Assembly (NCBI GenBank): GCA_963845975.1
Contig: CAWJUD010000001.1
Location: 620,001-684,000, forward strand
Source: JBEKIK01 sp963845975
GTDB taxonomy: Bacteria; Planctomycetota; Planctomycetia; Pirellulales; Thermoguttaceae
Length of the DNA stretch: 64,000 nt
Direction of reading: 5' to 3'
The translations under genes and the position numbers were made by a program. The first letter of the stretch is position 1, and every line of letters starts with the position of its first letter. Positions 7,086 to 15,046 of this stretch are shown in pieces. The notes beneath the pieces were generated by a model, which did not search any database, was not told the origin of the DNA, and saw only the letters and a list, made by a program, of their open reading frames with translations.

Positions 7086-9068
7086 CTATTTTCCCGCCGC
7101 CCGCACCCGGATCAAAACCACGCCGTGGCGTGCGACGCTTGCGCTGAACCGATTATCGAATTCGCCGAGGTCTTTTTGCCGCCACAGGTCGCGGACGATC
7201 TGTTTGCCCGAAAAGCCCAGGTCGGACCATTTCACGGCGACTTCCTTTTCGGCATCGCCGCGGTTAAACAGTCCCACGGCCATGGAACCGTCTTCCATGG
7301 CTTTTGCCCAGACTTCAAGGTTATCGGCCTGGGTCACGCGCCGGGCTTGTTTGCCCAAGGGGTCCTGGCTGACTTCGAGCACTTCGTCGTTGGTAAGCAG
7401 GTTGAGCGTGAATTCATCGAGTTGCGCCATGTCGCAGCCGATCAAAAGCGGAGAGCAAAGCAGGCACCACAGGCTGATGTGGGTGTATTGCTCGTTTGGC
7501 GTCAGCCCGGTGGGGTGCAGGTTTCCCCAGCCCACCAGCCCCACCACCAGCATGTCCGGATCGTTCCAATGACCCGGCCCGGCGTATTGTTCGTGCCCGG
7601 CCTGCGAGAAACCAATATTGGACATGCTCGACCAACTATCGACGATGTCGCCGGTGGTGCGCCAGGAATTGCCGCCCACCTCTGCGCCCCATTCCCAGAC
7701 CTTGCCCCAACCGTATTGGCAAAGGCTGAAATCGATGTCTCGATGGACCTTGTCCAGGGCCCCGTGCATTACCTGGTAAGGCTTTTTCAGCGCCGGCAGG
7801 CTCCTGCCTCCGGAAACTTGATCGTATGAGCACCAGTCGTATTTCAGGTAATCGAAGCCCCATTGGGCATAGCGCTCTGCGTCTTTTTCCTCATATTTAT
7901 AACTGCCCGTAAAACCAGCGCAGGTCAGGGGGCCGGGGGAAGAATATATTCCCGCCTTCAATCCCTTGCCGTGGATGTAATCGCAGAGGGCCTTCATGTC
8001 GGGGAATTTTTTATTGGGGTTGATCATCCCGTTTTCGTCGCGCGGTTTGCCCTGGAGCATCGGATCATTGCTGCCCGGCTTGATTTCCCAGCAGTCGTCG
8101 ATGTTGATGTATGTCCAGCCGTGGTCGATCAAACCGCTTTTGACCATGGCGTCGGCGGCGGAGCGGACTTTGGCGTCGTCCACCGCGTTGGCAAAACAAT
8201 TCCAACTGTTCCAGCCCATCGGCGGCGTAAGTGCGATGGCGTCGCCGCAAACGATTTTGAACTTCCGCTGGGCCCTGCCCAAGGCATTCTCGGCGTGTAA
8301 AATAACCAAGTATTCCCCGCGTTTTTGCAATACGCCCGTTATCCGGCCGGTTTGCGGATCGAGTTTCAAACCTTCGGGCAGGCCGTCCGCGGCGAAAGTC
8401 ATGGGGCGCTGGCCGGTGGCGGCAACGGCGTACATAAACGGCGATCCCGGCCGGACGCCGAATATCTCGGCCCCGTTGATCCGCGGCGTTGCCGGCGTCT
8501 TGGGTGTGAGGATCAAAGGATTATCAACCGGCTGGTCCACGGCTTCCGGGGGCTGGCCGATATACTCGATCTTGGCGTCGGCCCAGTCCGCATGGTCGTA
8601 ATTTATGCCGTCGCCGGCGTCGTGCACCAGAAGCAGCAGCGTTTTGAATCTCTTCAGGTTCACATCCACCTTTTCGGGCGCCTGCCCGGCCTTCATTACC
8701 TCGCTCTTCCAAAGCTCGCGGTCGTCGGCCAGCACCCGGAATTCGACGCTGCCCAGGGAGTCTCCCACTTCGTCGTCCACACCCACGTAAGCCGTAAACC
8801 TTTCGGCCCCGCCCTTCAGATTAATCAAAAGAGAGCTTGCCGCATGGGTGCCCAGCCCGTGTTCAAATTTTTTCTCGCCTATGGAAAGCTGATTTCCATC
8901 CACGGACTTATCGGCCTGGGGCTCGCCCCAGCCTTGCTTGACCTTGCTCACATCAAGCGATCCGAGCAAAACGGTTTCTGTGGCGACGGCCTGCGCGGAA
9001 AACACCATCCCCGCTAAAAGCACGCCCATCAATGCCAGAAATAGACTTTTACTGTCGTGTAGAGCCAT
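7086..9068 (-). CDS. GH27 alpha-galactosidase with NPCBM domain
   Basis: Secreted enzyme of 660 residues with AGGAG 9 bases before its ATG. Order: signal peptide (1-29); an NPCBM carbohydrate-binding domain (~32-170, with FEHGLGTHAASSL and VGVDDEVG); an Ig-like putative domain (~180-270, LPEGLKLDPQTGRITG); and a GH27 catalytic barrel from ~277 (TPPMGWNSWNCF, YINIDDCWE, GIYSSPGPLTC). The nucleophile is the Asp in YLKYDWCSYD and the acid/base is the Asp in WRTTGDIVDSW. GH27 enzymes release terminal alpha-galactose from galactomannans and oligosaccharides with retention. The gene converges on the DUF5695 gene and lies near a GH51 gene, suggesting a hemicellulose-degradation neighbourhood. Confidence 0.93.
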   Translation of the reverse strand: MALHDSKSLFLALMGVLLAGMVFSAQAVATETVLLGSLDVSKVKQGWGEPQADKSVDGNQLSIGEKKFEHGLGTHAASSLLINLKGGAERFTAYVGVDDEVGDSLGSVEFRVLADDRELWKSEVMKAGQAPEKVDVNLKRFKTLLLLVHDAGDGINYDHADWADAKIEYIGQPPEAVDQPVDNPLILTPKTPATPRINGAEIFGVRPGSPFMYAVAATGQRPMTFAADGLPEGLKLDPQTGRITGVLQKRGEYLVILHAENALGRAQRKFKIVCGDAIALTPPMGWNSWNCFANAVDDAKVRSAADAMVKSGLIDHGWTYINIDDCWEIKPGSNDPMLQGKPRDENGMINPNKKFPDMKALCDYIHGKGLKAGIYSSPGPLTCAGFTGSYKYEEKDAERYAQWGFDYLKYDWCSYDQVSGGRSLPALKKPYQVMHGALDKVHRDIDFSLCQYGWGKVWEWGAEVGGNSWRTTGDIVDSWSSMSNIGFSQAGHEQYAGPGHWNDPDMLVVGLVGWGNLHPTGLTPNEQYTHISLWCLLCSPLLIGCDMAQLDEFTLNLLTNDEVLEVSQDPLGKQARRVTQADNLEVWAKAMEDGSMAVGLFNRGDAEKEVAVKWSDLGFSGKQIVRDLWRQKDLGEFDNRFSASVARHGVVLIRVRAAGK

Positions 9069-9788
9069 GATCAGTTACTCCTGTGAAAAAGAGGTTGAAA
9101 ACGCGTATCAGCATTGTGCGGTTTCCCCATGACTTTTGCAACAAGCGGCAACCTCTGGCCCGTAAATTTTTTCAAATCTTTTTTACGTAAAATAGTGGCC
9201 GGTGCTCGCGGTTTAGAATGATATTGCCTGTAAAGCCGCGCCGGGCACAACCGGCGCCATCGGGCACCGCGGCGTAGCTGTGGTCGGCATGGTCGGTTGG
9301 TCGGTTGCGGTGTGGAATGAAATCATATATCGCGTAAATCTTTATATTTGTTCAATTTTGCACTTCGCAATTTTTAATTTGAACATGAAAAATAATGTAC
9401 GTAAAAGGTGCTTAAATCATAAACAATCAATATTCCCTCGAAAAATCCCCTTGCAGCCGGCCATCACTCAGTTCGTCCGGCTATCGAATCTCAGATTGTT
9501 AAAGTTACAGAAGTTGGGGCAGCAGTTGTACTGCTGCCCGCCGATTTTCCTACCGGGACGGAAGTGCAACTCCCCTCCCGACGTAGTATTGGCGATCTTA
9601 GACTCTATGTATTGGCAATCTGAGACTCAATAAACCGGCAAAATCGAGCATGGCATGTCGACTTTCACTTTGCGCACGGTTAAACTATGGGAGATCCATA
9701 TCCCGGAGCGTTCTTGTAGGAGGCTCCTGGGATTCGGAGCTGAAAAATCTCATATCACCATGTTTTCCGCATATAGGAGACGTCTATT
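9069..9788. other. Divergent intergenic region
   Basis: About 700 bases between the GH27 gene (leftward) and the GH51 gene (rightward). It holds the hairpin at 9517-9539, a GGTCGGCATGGTCGGTTGG tract at 9281-9300 resembling the repeat at 33700-33740, and an AT-rich stretch at 9320-9430. The frames seen here have no start signals or motifs. Both promoters should lie here; I cannot place them reliably. Confidence 0.5.
9517..9539. repeat. Palindromic hairpin, dispersed family
   Basis: GGGCAGCAG (9517-9525) pairs with CTGCTGCCC (9531-9539) across TTGTA. It shares the GTTGGGGC-GCAGTT context of the hairpin at 7034. Confidence 0.55.
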
Positions 9789-12209
9789 ATGAAACGCTAT
9801 TTGACCATTTGTGTCGTGGCATTGGCTCAACTCGCCTTTACGTTTTTTCCGCTTCGGGCCCAGTCAACCGGAACTGCATCCTTGACCGTCCAAGTCGATA
9901 AGCCGGGCATAAAGGTCAGTCCCACGCTCTACGGCATATTTTTCGAGGAAATCAACCATGCCGGCGACGGCGGATTGTATGCCGAATTGGTGCAAAATCG
10001 CTCTTTCGAGAATTCCGATAAACCCGACTCCTGGACCCTGGTGACCGACGGATCGGGCCAGGGCGAGATTGCCATCGACACCGACAATCCGCTGTACGAG
10101 AACAATCCCCGATCGCTGCGTTTGAAAATGTCCTTCGACGGAGAGGGCAAAGTCGGCGTGGCGAACAAGGGCTACTGGGGCATCGGCCTGGAAAAGGGTG
10201 CGCAATATGATTTGTCGGCCGCGCTTTGCGGGGGGGAAGGATTCTCCGGCCCGGTGACCGTCGCCCTGCAAAGCGCGGACGGCAAAACAACCTATGCCCA
10301 GGCCGACATCAACGAGGTCGATTCTCAGTGGAAGACCTACAAACTCGCCTTGACTTCCAACGCGGCCGATCCCAAGGCCCAATTGGTCATAAGCGCCTCG
10401 AGTCCGGGCACGCTGTGGATGGACATGGTCTCGCTTTTCCCGCGTAAAACATTCAAGGGCCGGCCCAACGGCATGCGATTGGACCTGGCCACTATGCTGG
10501 AAAATCTCCGCCCCTCGTTCGTGCGTTTTCCCGGCGGATGTTGGGTCGAAGGGGAGACATTGGATAACGCCATGCGCTGGAAACGCACCATCGGCGATCT
10601 GGCCCAGCGCCGCGACCAATGGAATTTATGGCAATATTATTCCACGAACGGCCTGGGTTTCCACGAATACCTCCAACTCTGCGAGGATCTCGGGGCTGAG
10701 CCGCTTTTCGTGATCAACTGCGGCATGTCGCACCAGGGTGTCGTGCCTATGGACAAGATGGGCGAATTCGTGCAAGACGCCTTGGACGCCATCGAATACG
10801 CCACCGGCCCGGCCGGCAGCAAATGGGGCGCGCTACGGGCACAAGCCGGGCATCCCGCCCCCTTCTCCCTGAAGTACATGGAAATCGGCAACGAAAACGG
10901 CGGTCGGCCATACAATGAGCGTTATGCCCTGTTCTACGATGCCATAAAGAAAAAATATCCGCAAATGAACTTGATCGCCGACGAATGGGGCGGCAGACCG
11001 ACCAGCCGGCCGATAGAAATTATCGACGAGCATTATTACAACAACGCGGAATTCTTTATCAGTAACGCCAATAAATACGATACTTATGATCGAAAAGGCA
11101 GCAAAGTCTACGTCGGCGAATATGCCGTTACGCAAAACACCGGCCGCGGCAGCCTCCGCGGAGCCGTGGGCGAAGCGGCCTTCATGACCGGCATGGAACG
11201 CAACTCCGACGTAGTCCTGTTGGCCTCCTATGCGCCGCTTTTTGTAAACATAAACAACAGGCATTGGAATCCCGACTTGATCCAGTTCGATAGTTCCCGT
11301 GCCTGCGGCATTCCATCGTACTACGTACAACAGATGTTCAGCCAAAACCGCGGCGACGTGGTCCTGCCCATTAAACTTGAATTCCCGGCCGCGTCCGTGG
11401 AAGACAAGCACGGCGCGATCGGCGTGGGCGCCTGGATCACCCAAGCCGAATTCAAGGACATTAAAGTCACCAAGGGCGGCCAAAACCTTTTTACCGGCGA
11501 TTTTTCCAAAGACAGCGCGGGCTGGAAAATCGTACAGGGCCAGTGGCAAGTCAAGGACGGCGCCTTCCAGCAAACATCCAACGACTCCGATTGTTTTGCC
11601 ACTGCCGGCGATCCCTCCTGGACCGACTACACCTTGACCCTCAAGGCCCGTAAGCTCGGCGGTAATGAAGGTTTCTTAATTATTTTCAACGCCCAACCGG
11701 ACAACCAACTGATGTGGTGGAATATCGGCGGCTGGGGCAATACCCGGCACGCCCTCGAACGCCGCACCAGCTCCGGAAACGTGCCCTTTGGCAACGATGC
11801 TCAGGGCCGAATACAAAACAATCGCTGGTATGATATCCGCGTTGAAGTCGGCAGGCAAAACGTCCGCTGTTACCTGGATGGCAAGCTGATCCACGACGTC
11901 AAGTATCCCGTCATCCAGTCGCTATATGCAGTTGCCGGTTTGAACAAGGCCGCGGATGAGCTGATTCTGAAAGTAGTCAATACGGCCTTCGCCGACCAGG
12001 AGACCGATATCCGCCTTGCCGGCGCGGATAAAGTCCAGCCTTCGGGCACGGCGATTGTGCTCAGTTCCGAAAAACCCAGCGATGAAAACACCCTCCAAAA
12101 CCCCACAAAAGTGTCACCGGTTACCCATCAGTTCCAGAATGCCGCCAAAGATTTTAAACACACGTTCCCTGCCGATTCGGTTACCGTACTGCGACTGAAA
12201 ATCAAGTAG
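9789..12209 (+). CDS. GH51 alpha-L-arabinofuranosidase
   Basis: Secreted 806-residue enzyme (TAGGAG about 10 bases before the ATG; signal peptide ending FFPLRAQS). An N-terminal CBM4/9-like sandwich (SFENS...DSWTLV, ~70-220) precedes the GH51 barrel: FVRFPGGCWVEG, the acid/base Glu in YMEIGNENGG and the nucleophile Glu in VYVGEYAVTQ. It would remove alpha-L-arabinofuranosyl side chains from arabinoxylan or arabinan. The C-terminal sandwich is interrupted by a concanavalin-like/DUF1080-like domain (about 555-705, FTGDFSKDSAGWKIVQGQW to CYLDGKLIHDV), perhaps for binding substrate. The gene converges with the CysK-CysS gene, with only 27 bases between. Confidence 0.92.
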   Translation: MKRYLTICVVALAQLAFTFFPLRAQSTGTASLTVQVDKPGIKVSPTLYGIFFEEINHAGDGGLYAELVQNRSFENSDKPDSWTLVTDGSGQGEIAIDTDNPLYENNPRSLRLKMSFDGEGKVGVANKGYWGIGLEKGAQYDLSAALCGGEGFSGPVTVALQSADGKTTYAQADINEVDSQWKTYKLALTSNAADPKAQLVISASSPGTLWMDMVSLFPRKTFKGRPNGMRLDLATMLENLRPSFVRFPGGCWVEGETLDNAMRWKRTIGDLAQRRDQWNLWQYYSTNGLGFHEYLQLCEDLGAEPLFVINCGMSHQGVVPMDKMGEFVQDALDAIEYATGPAGSKWGALRAQAGHPAPFSLKYMEIGNENGGRPYNERYALFYDAIKKKYPQMNLIADEWGGRPTSRPIEIIDEHYYNNAEFFISNANKYDTYDRKGSKVYVGEYAVTQNTGRGSLRGAVGEAAFMTGMERNSDVVLLASYAPLFVNINNRHWNPDLIQFDSSRACGIPSYYVQQMFSQNRGDVVLPIKLEFPAASVEDKHGAIGVGAWITQAEFKDIKVTKGGQNLFTGDFSKDSAGWKIVQGQWQVKDGAFQQTSNDSDCFATAGDPSWTDYTLTLKARKLGGNEGFLIIFNAQPDNQLMWWNIGGWGNTRHALERRTSSGNVPFGNDAQGRIQNNRWYDIRVEVGRQNVRCYLDGKLIHDVKYPVIQSLYAVAGLNKAADELILKVVNTAFADQETDIRLAGADKVQPSGTAIVLSSEKPSDENTLQNPTKVSPVTHQFQNAAKDFKHTFPADSVTVLRLKIK

Positions 12210-12236
12210 TTGCAAACTGGCGCGGTCCCCATTTTG

Positions 12237-14552
12237 TCATTTCCTCTTCCAGGACGTGCCCGAGGGACCGTCTGTCAGAAGAATGCCCATCGACTGCAAT
12301 TCTTGCCGCAGGGCATCGGCCCTTTGAAAATCCTTCATCTTCCGGGCGCTGTTGCGCTCTTCGACAAGCCTGGTCACCTGCTCGTCGGGCTCTTGGCGCT
12401 GGAAATCGATGACATCGAGGACTCCGTTTACTTGACACATGAATTCGAAGACCTGGCGGGCCTGGTCGCCGTCCAGTTCTCCGCCGCTCATGAGCCGGTT
12501 GACGTGGCGAATGAAGGCAAACAGCCTGCCCAAAGCCTTGGGGAGGTTGAGATCGTTGTCCATGGCCTCTTGCCAGCCGGTGCGGGTGGCGAACAGGGCT
12601 TGGTCCAGCTCGGTGCTGCGCCGGCCCGCGGCGAAATGACCCAGGCGGGCGACGAACTCGTTCAGGCGGGCCACGCAGTTTGCCGCCCGTTTGAGTTCTC
12701 CCGCGGAGTAGTTCAGCACCGTGCGATAATGCGCGGCAAGTAACCAGTAGCGGACCGCCGGTCCGTCGAAGCCTTGTTCCAGGAGTTGATTCAAGGTGAG
12801 GTCGTTGCCGGCCGCGCGGCTCACTTTTTTGCCATCGGCCATCACCACTTCGCAGTGCATCCAGAGCCTGGCCAAAGGCTTGTCTTGCAAGCCGCGGGCA
12901 ATGGCGATCTCGTTGTCGCCGTGCGGAAAAGTCAGGTCGGTGCTGGCCGTGTGGATGTCGAAGGGCTGGCCCAGGCAGCCCACGGCCATGCAAGCGCACT
13001 CCACGTGCCAGCCCGGCCTGGCGTTGCCCCAGGGAGTGGGCCAGAAGATGCCGGCCTTCAACTCGGCCAGCGAGGGGCGTTTGAAGAGCGCAAAATCGCC
13101 GGGGTGGTCTTTTTCATAATAGTCGTAGGTTGTGGATGTATCGCTCCGCATCCGCTTCGGCTCGATTCCGGATAGTCTTCCATAGTCCGGAAAACTGTTG
13201 ATCCTGAAGTAGACCGACCGCAGCTTTTCGTAGGCCAATCCCTTTTCCAGAAGATTGCGGGTCTGTTCGACCATGTCGGCGACGTGCTCACTGGCCTTGG
13301 GATAGTGGTGCGCTCGCCTGACGTGCAGCGTATCCAAGCATTCAAAGAAAACCCTTTCCCAGCGCGCCGTGAATTCCCGCAGTTTCCCTCCGCCCTTGAG
13401 GCACTCGCGGACCGTGCGGTCGTCGATATCGCCGAGGTTCATGGCATGCTTGACTTGATAGCCGCGATATTCGAGATGCCGCCGCAGCACGTCGGAAAAG
13501 ACCACCCTGCGGCATAGTCCCAAGTCTGGAGGTCCGTCAAGGCTGGGCCCGCAGGAATAGATCGTCACCTTGCCTGGCGATACAGGCTCCAACTTTTCCA
13601 CCTCTCCGGATAGCGTGTTATAGAAACGCAAGGGCTCCGGCACCGTATCAGAGACGAACAGCGAAGTGGAAAGATAGCGTTCGCCCCCGTCCGGTAATAG
13701 GGCCACAACCGTGCCTTTGCCCAGCGCCCGCGCCTCATCCAGGGCCACTTTCATAGCCGCCCCGGCGCTCATCCCCACAAAAATTCCCTCTTCTCTTGCC
13801 AGGCGCCTGGCCGTCTCATACGCCGAATCATCGTCCACGTGGACGATCGCCTGCAATTCTTCCGGCTTGAAGATCCCGGGCACGTAGCTTTCCTTCATGT
13901 TCTTGAGGCCTTGAATTTTATGTCCCTTGAAGGGCTCGATGCCGACCACGCGAACGGCCGGATTCAGTTCGCCGAGTGCACGGGTAATGCCCATCAACGT
14001 TCCCGTGGTCCCCATGGTGATAACCACGACGTCCACTTTGCCGCCGGTGGCCTCCCAAATTTCCTTGCCGGTGCCGTAGTAGTGGGCTTGCCAGTTGGCC
14101 TCGTTGTTGAACTGGTCGACCAGGACATACTTGCCCGGCTCTTCGCGGGCCAAACGATAGGCTTCTTCGATGGCCCCATCCGTCCCGCGGTATCCTGGCG
14201 TCAAAAGGATCTGCGCCCCGTAGGCCTTGAGAATCCGCTTGCGTTCCTCGCTTGCCGACTCGCTCATGGTGACCAGGAGTTGATAGCCCTTGACCGCGCA
14301 GACCATGGCCAGGCCGATGGCCGTGTTGCCGCTGCTGGCCTCCAACACGATCTTGCCGGGGGTCAACTCGCCCGCGGCCTCGGCCTGCTCGATCATCCTC
14401 AATGCAATCCGGTCCTTTACAGACCCCCCCGGATTCATCAACTCGAGCTTAACCAGGACCTCAACACCCGCAACCGGATTCATGCGGTTGATGCGCACCA
14501 GAGGAGTGTTTCCAACCAACTCAAGAACGGAATTGACTTTGCACGGTGCCAT
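12237..14552 (-). CDS. cysK-cysS: Cysteine synthase / cysteinyl-tRNA synthetase-like fusion
   Basis: One 771-residue frame. I chose the ATG at 14552 (AAAGGGA upstream; the sequence then begins like CysK with VLELVGNTPLVRIN). Residues 1-~310 are an O-acetylserine sulfhydrylase: PLP lysine in GGSVKDRIAL, phosphate loop EASSGNTAIGLAM, GTTGTLMG. Residues ~320-771 are homologous to class I CysRS, with CGP and HVECACMA zinc-ligand regions and an anticodon-binding tail. The HIGH signature is replaced (PPDLGLCRR), KMSKS reads KKVSRAAGN and FPHHENE reads FPHGDNE. CysK-CysS fusions are known in other bacteria with HLG and KMSRS retained. Here the synthetase half may be altered in activity or inactive, while the CysK half looks sound. 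Confidence 0.88.
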   Translation of the reverse strand: MAPCKVNSVLELVGNTPLVRINRMNPVAGVEVLVKLELMNPGGSVKDRIALRMIEQAEAAGELTPGKIVLEASSGNTAIGLAMVCAVKGYQLLVTMSESASEERKRILKAYGAQILLTPGYRGTDGAIEEAYRLAREEPGKYVLVDQFNNEANWQAHYYGTGKEIWEATGGKVDVVVITMGTTGTLMGITRALGELNPAVRVVGIEPFKGHKIQGLKNMKESYVPGIFKPEELQAIVHVDDDSAYETARRLAREEGIFVGMSAGAAMKVALDEARALGKGTVVALLPDGGERYLSTSLFVSDTVPEPLRFYNTLSGEVEKLEPVSPGKVTIYSCGPSLDGPPDLGLCRRVVFSDVLRRHLEYRGYQVKHAMNLGDIDDRTVRECLKGGGKLREFTARWERVFFECLDTLHVRRAHHYPKASEHVADMVEQTRNLLEKGLAYEKLRSVYFRINSFPDYGRLSGIEPKRMRSDTSTTYDYYEKDHPGDFALFKRPSLAELKAGIFWPTPWGNARPGWHVECACMAVGCLGQPFDIHTASTDLTFPHGDNEIAIARGLQDKPLARLWMHCEVVMADGKKVSRAAGNDLTLNQLLEQGFDGPAVRYWLLAAHYRTVLNYSAGELKRAANCVARLNEFVARLGHFAAGRRSTELDQALFATRTGWQEAMDNDLNLPKALGRLFAFIRHVNRLMSGGELDGDQARQVFEFMCQVNGVLDVIDFQRQEPDEQVTRLVEERNSARKMKDFQRADALRQELQSMGILLTDGPSGTSWKRK

Positions 14553-14880
14553 GAAATCCCTTTGGACATCCTTGCCGTCTCTGCTTGTCGGCCGTTTCAC
14601 AAGCCAGAGCCACAAGCGATAAGTAGAGCAAAAGGGACTTTCAAAGTCAAGATTCTTTATTTTCCCCAAAGCACGCGGAACTCGCCATTGCTCGCATTAT
14701 AACCTGAATTTGTTTAAGGCATATATTTTTTGCCGCCCCTCTGGGGCAATAAATAATTCGTTAAACAAAACTTAGGTTGATTATCAATAGCTGCAAGGCA
14801 TAAACGAAAGCTCCGGCCGGGAACTCTATGACTCCGTCGCCCTGCGATTGCTGGAATCGACGATCCGCGAATGATTCTTG

Positions 14881-15014
14881 GAGCGCATCTCGGATCAGTG
14901 TAGCGTGTTGGGTGCCATGCCCACGCTCGTCGTGGGCATGTTTTCCCGAAAATTACACCACATGGCCACGCAAGCGTGGCCATGGCACCCGCTATACTCA
15001 AGTGAGATGCGCTC
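14881..15014. repeat. MITE-like element with nested palindromes
   Basis: GAGCGCATCTC (14881-14891) and GAGATGCGCTC (15004-15014) are perfect terminal inverted repeats of a 134-bp segment. Within lie two hairpins, CATGCCCACG/CGTGGGCATG (14916-14940) and CATGGCCACGC/GCGTGGCCATG (14961-14984), plus further matching flanks (GGGTGCCATG/CATGGCACCC). It has no coding potential. Similar GTGCCATGCCC palindromes are common in planctomycete intergenic DNA. Confidence 0.6.
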
Positions 15015-15046
15015 TAGAGCCTATGAGCCTGCCCACTCGTTGATCT

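Noticed and set aside
12202..12999. Long reverse frame of 265 codons
   Set aside because: It overlaps the CysK-CysS gene in another frame, is Arg/Gly-rich and has no domain; a GC-driven shadow.
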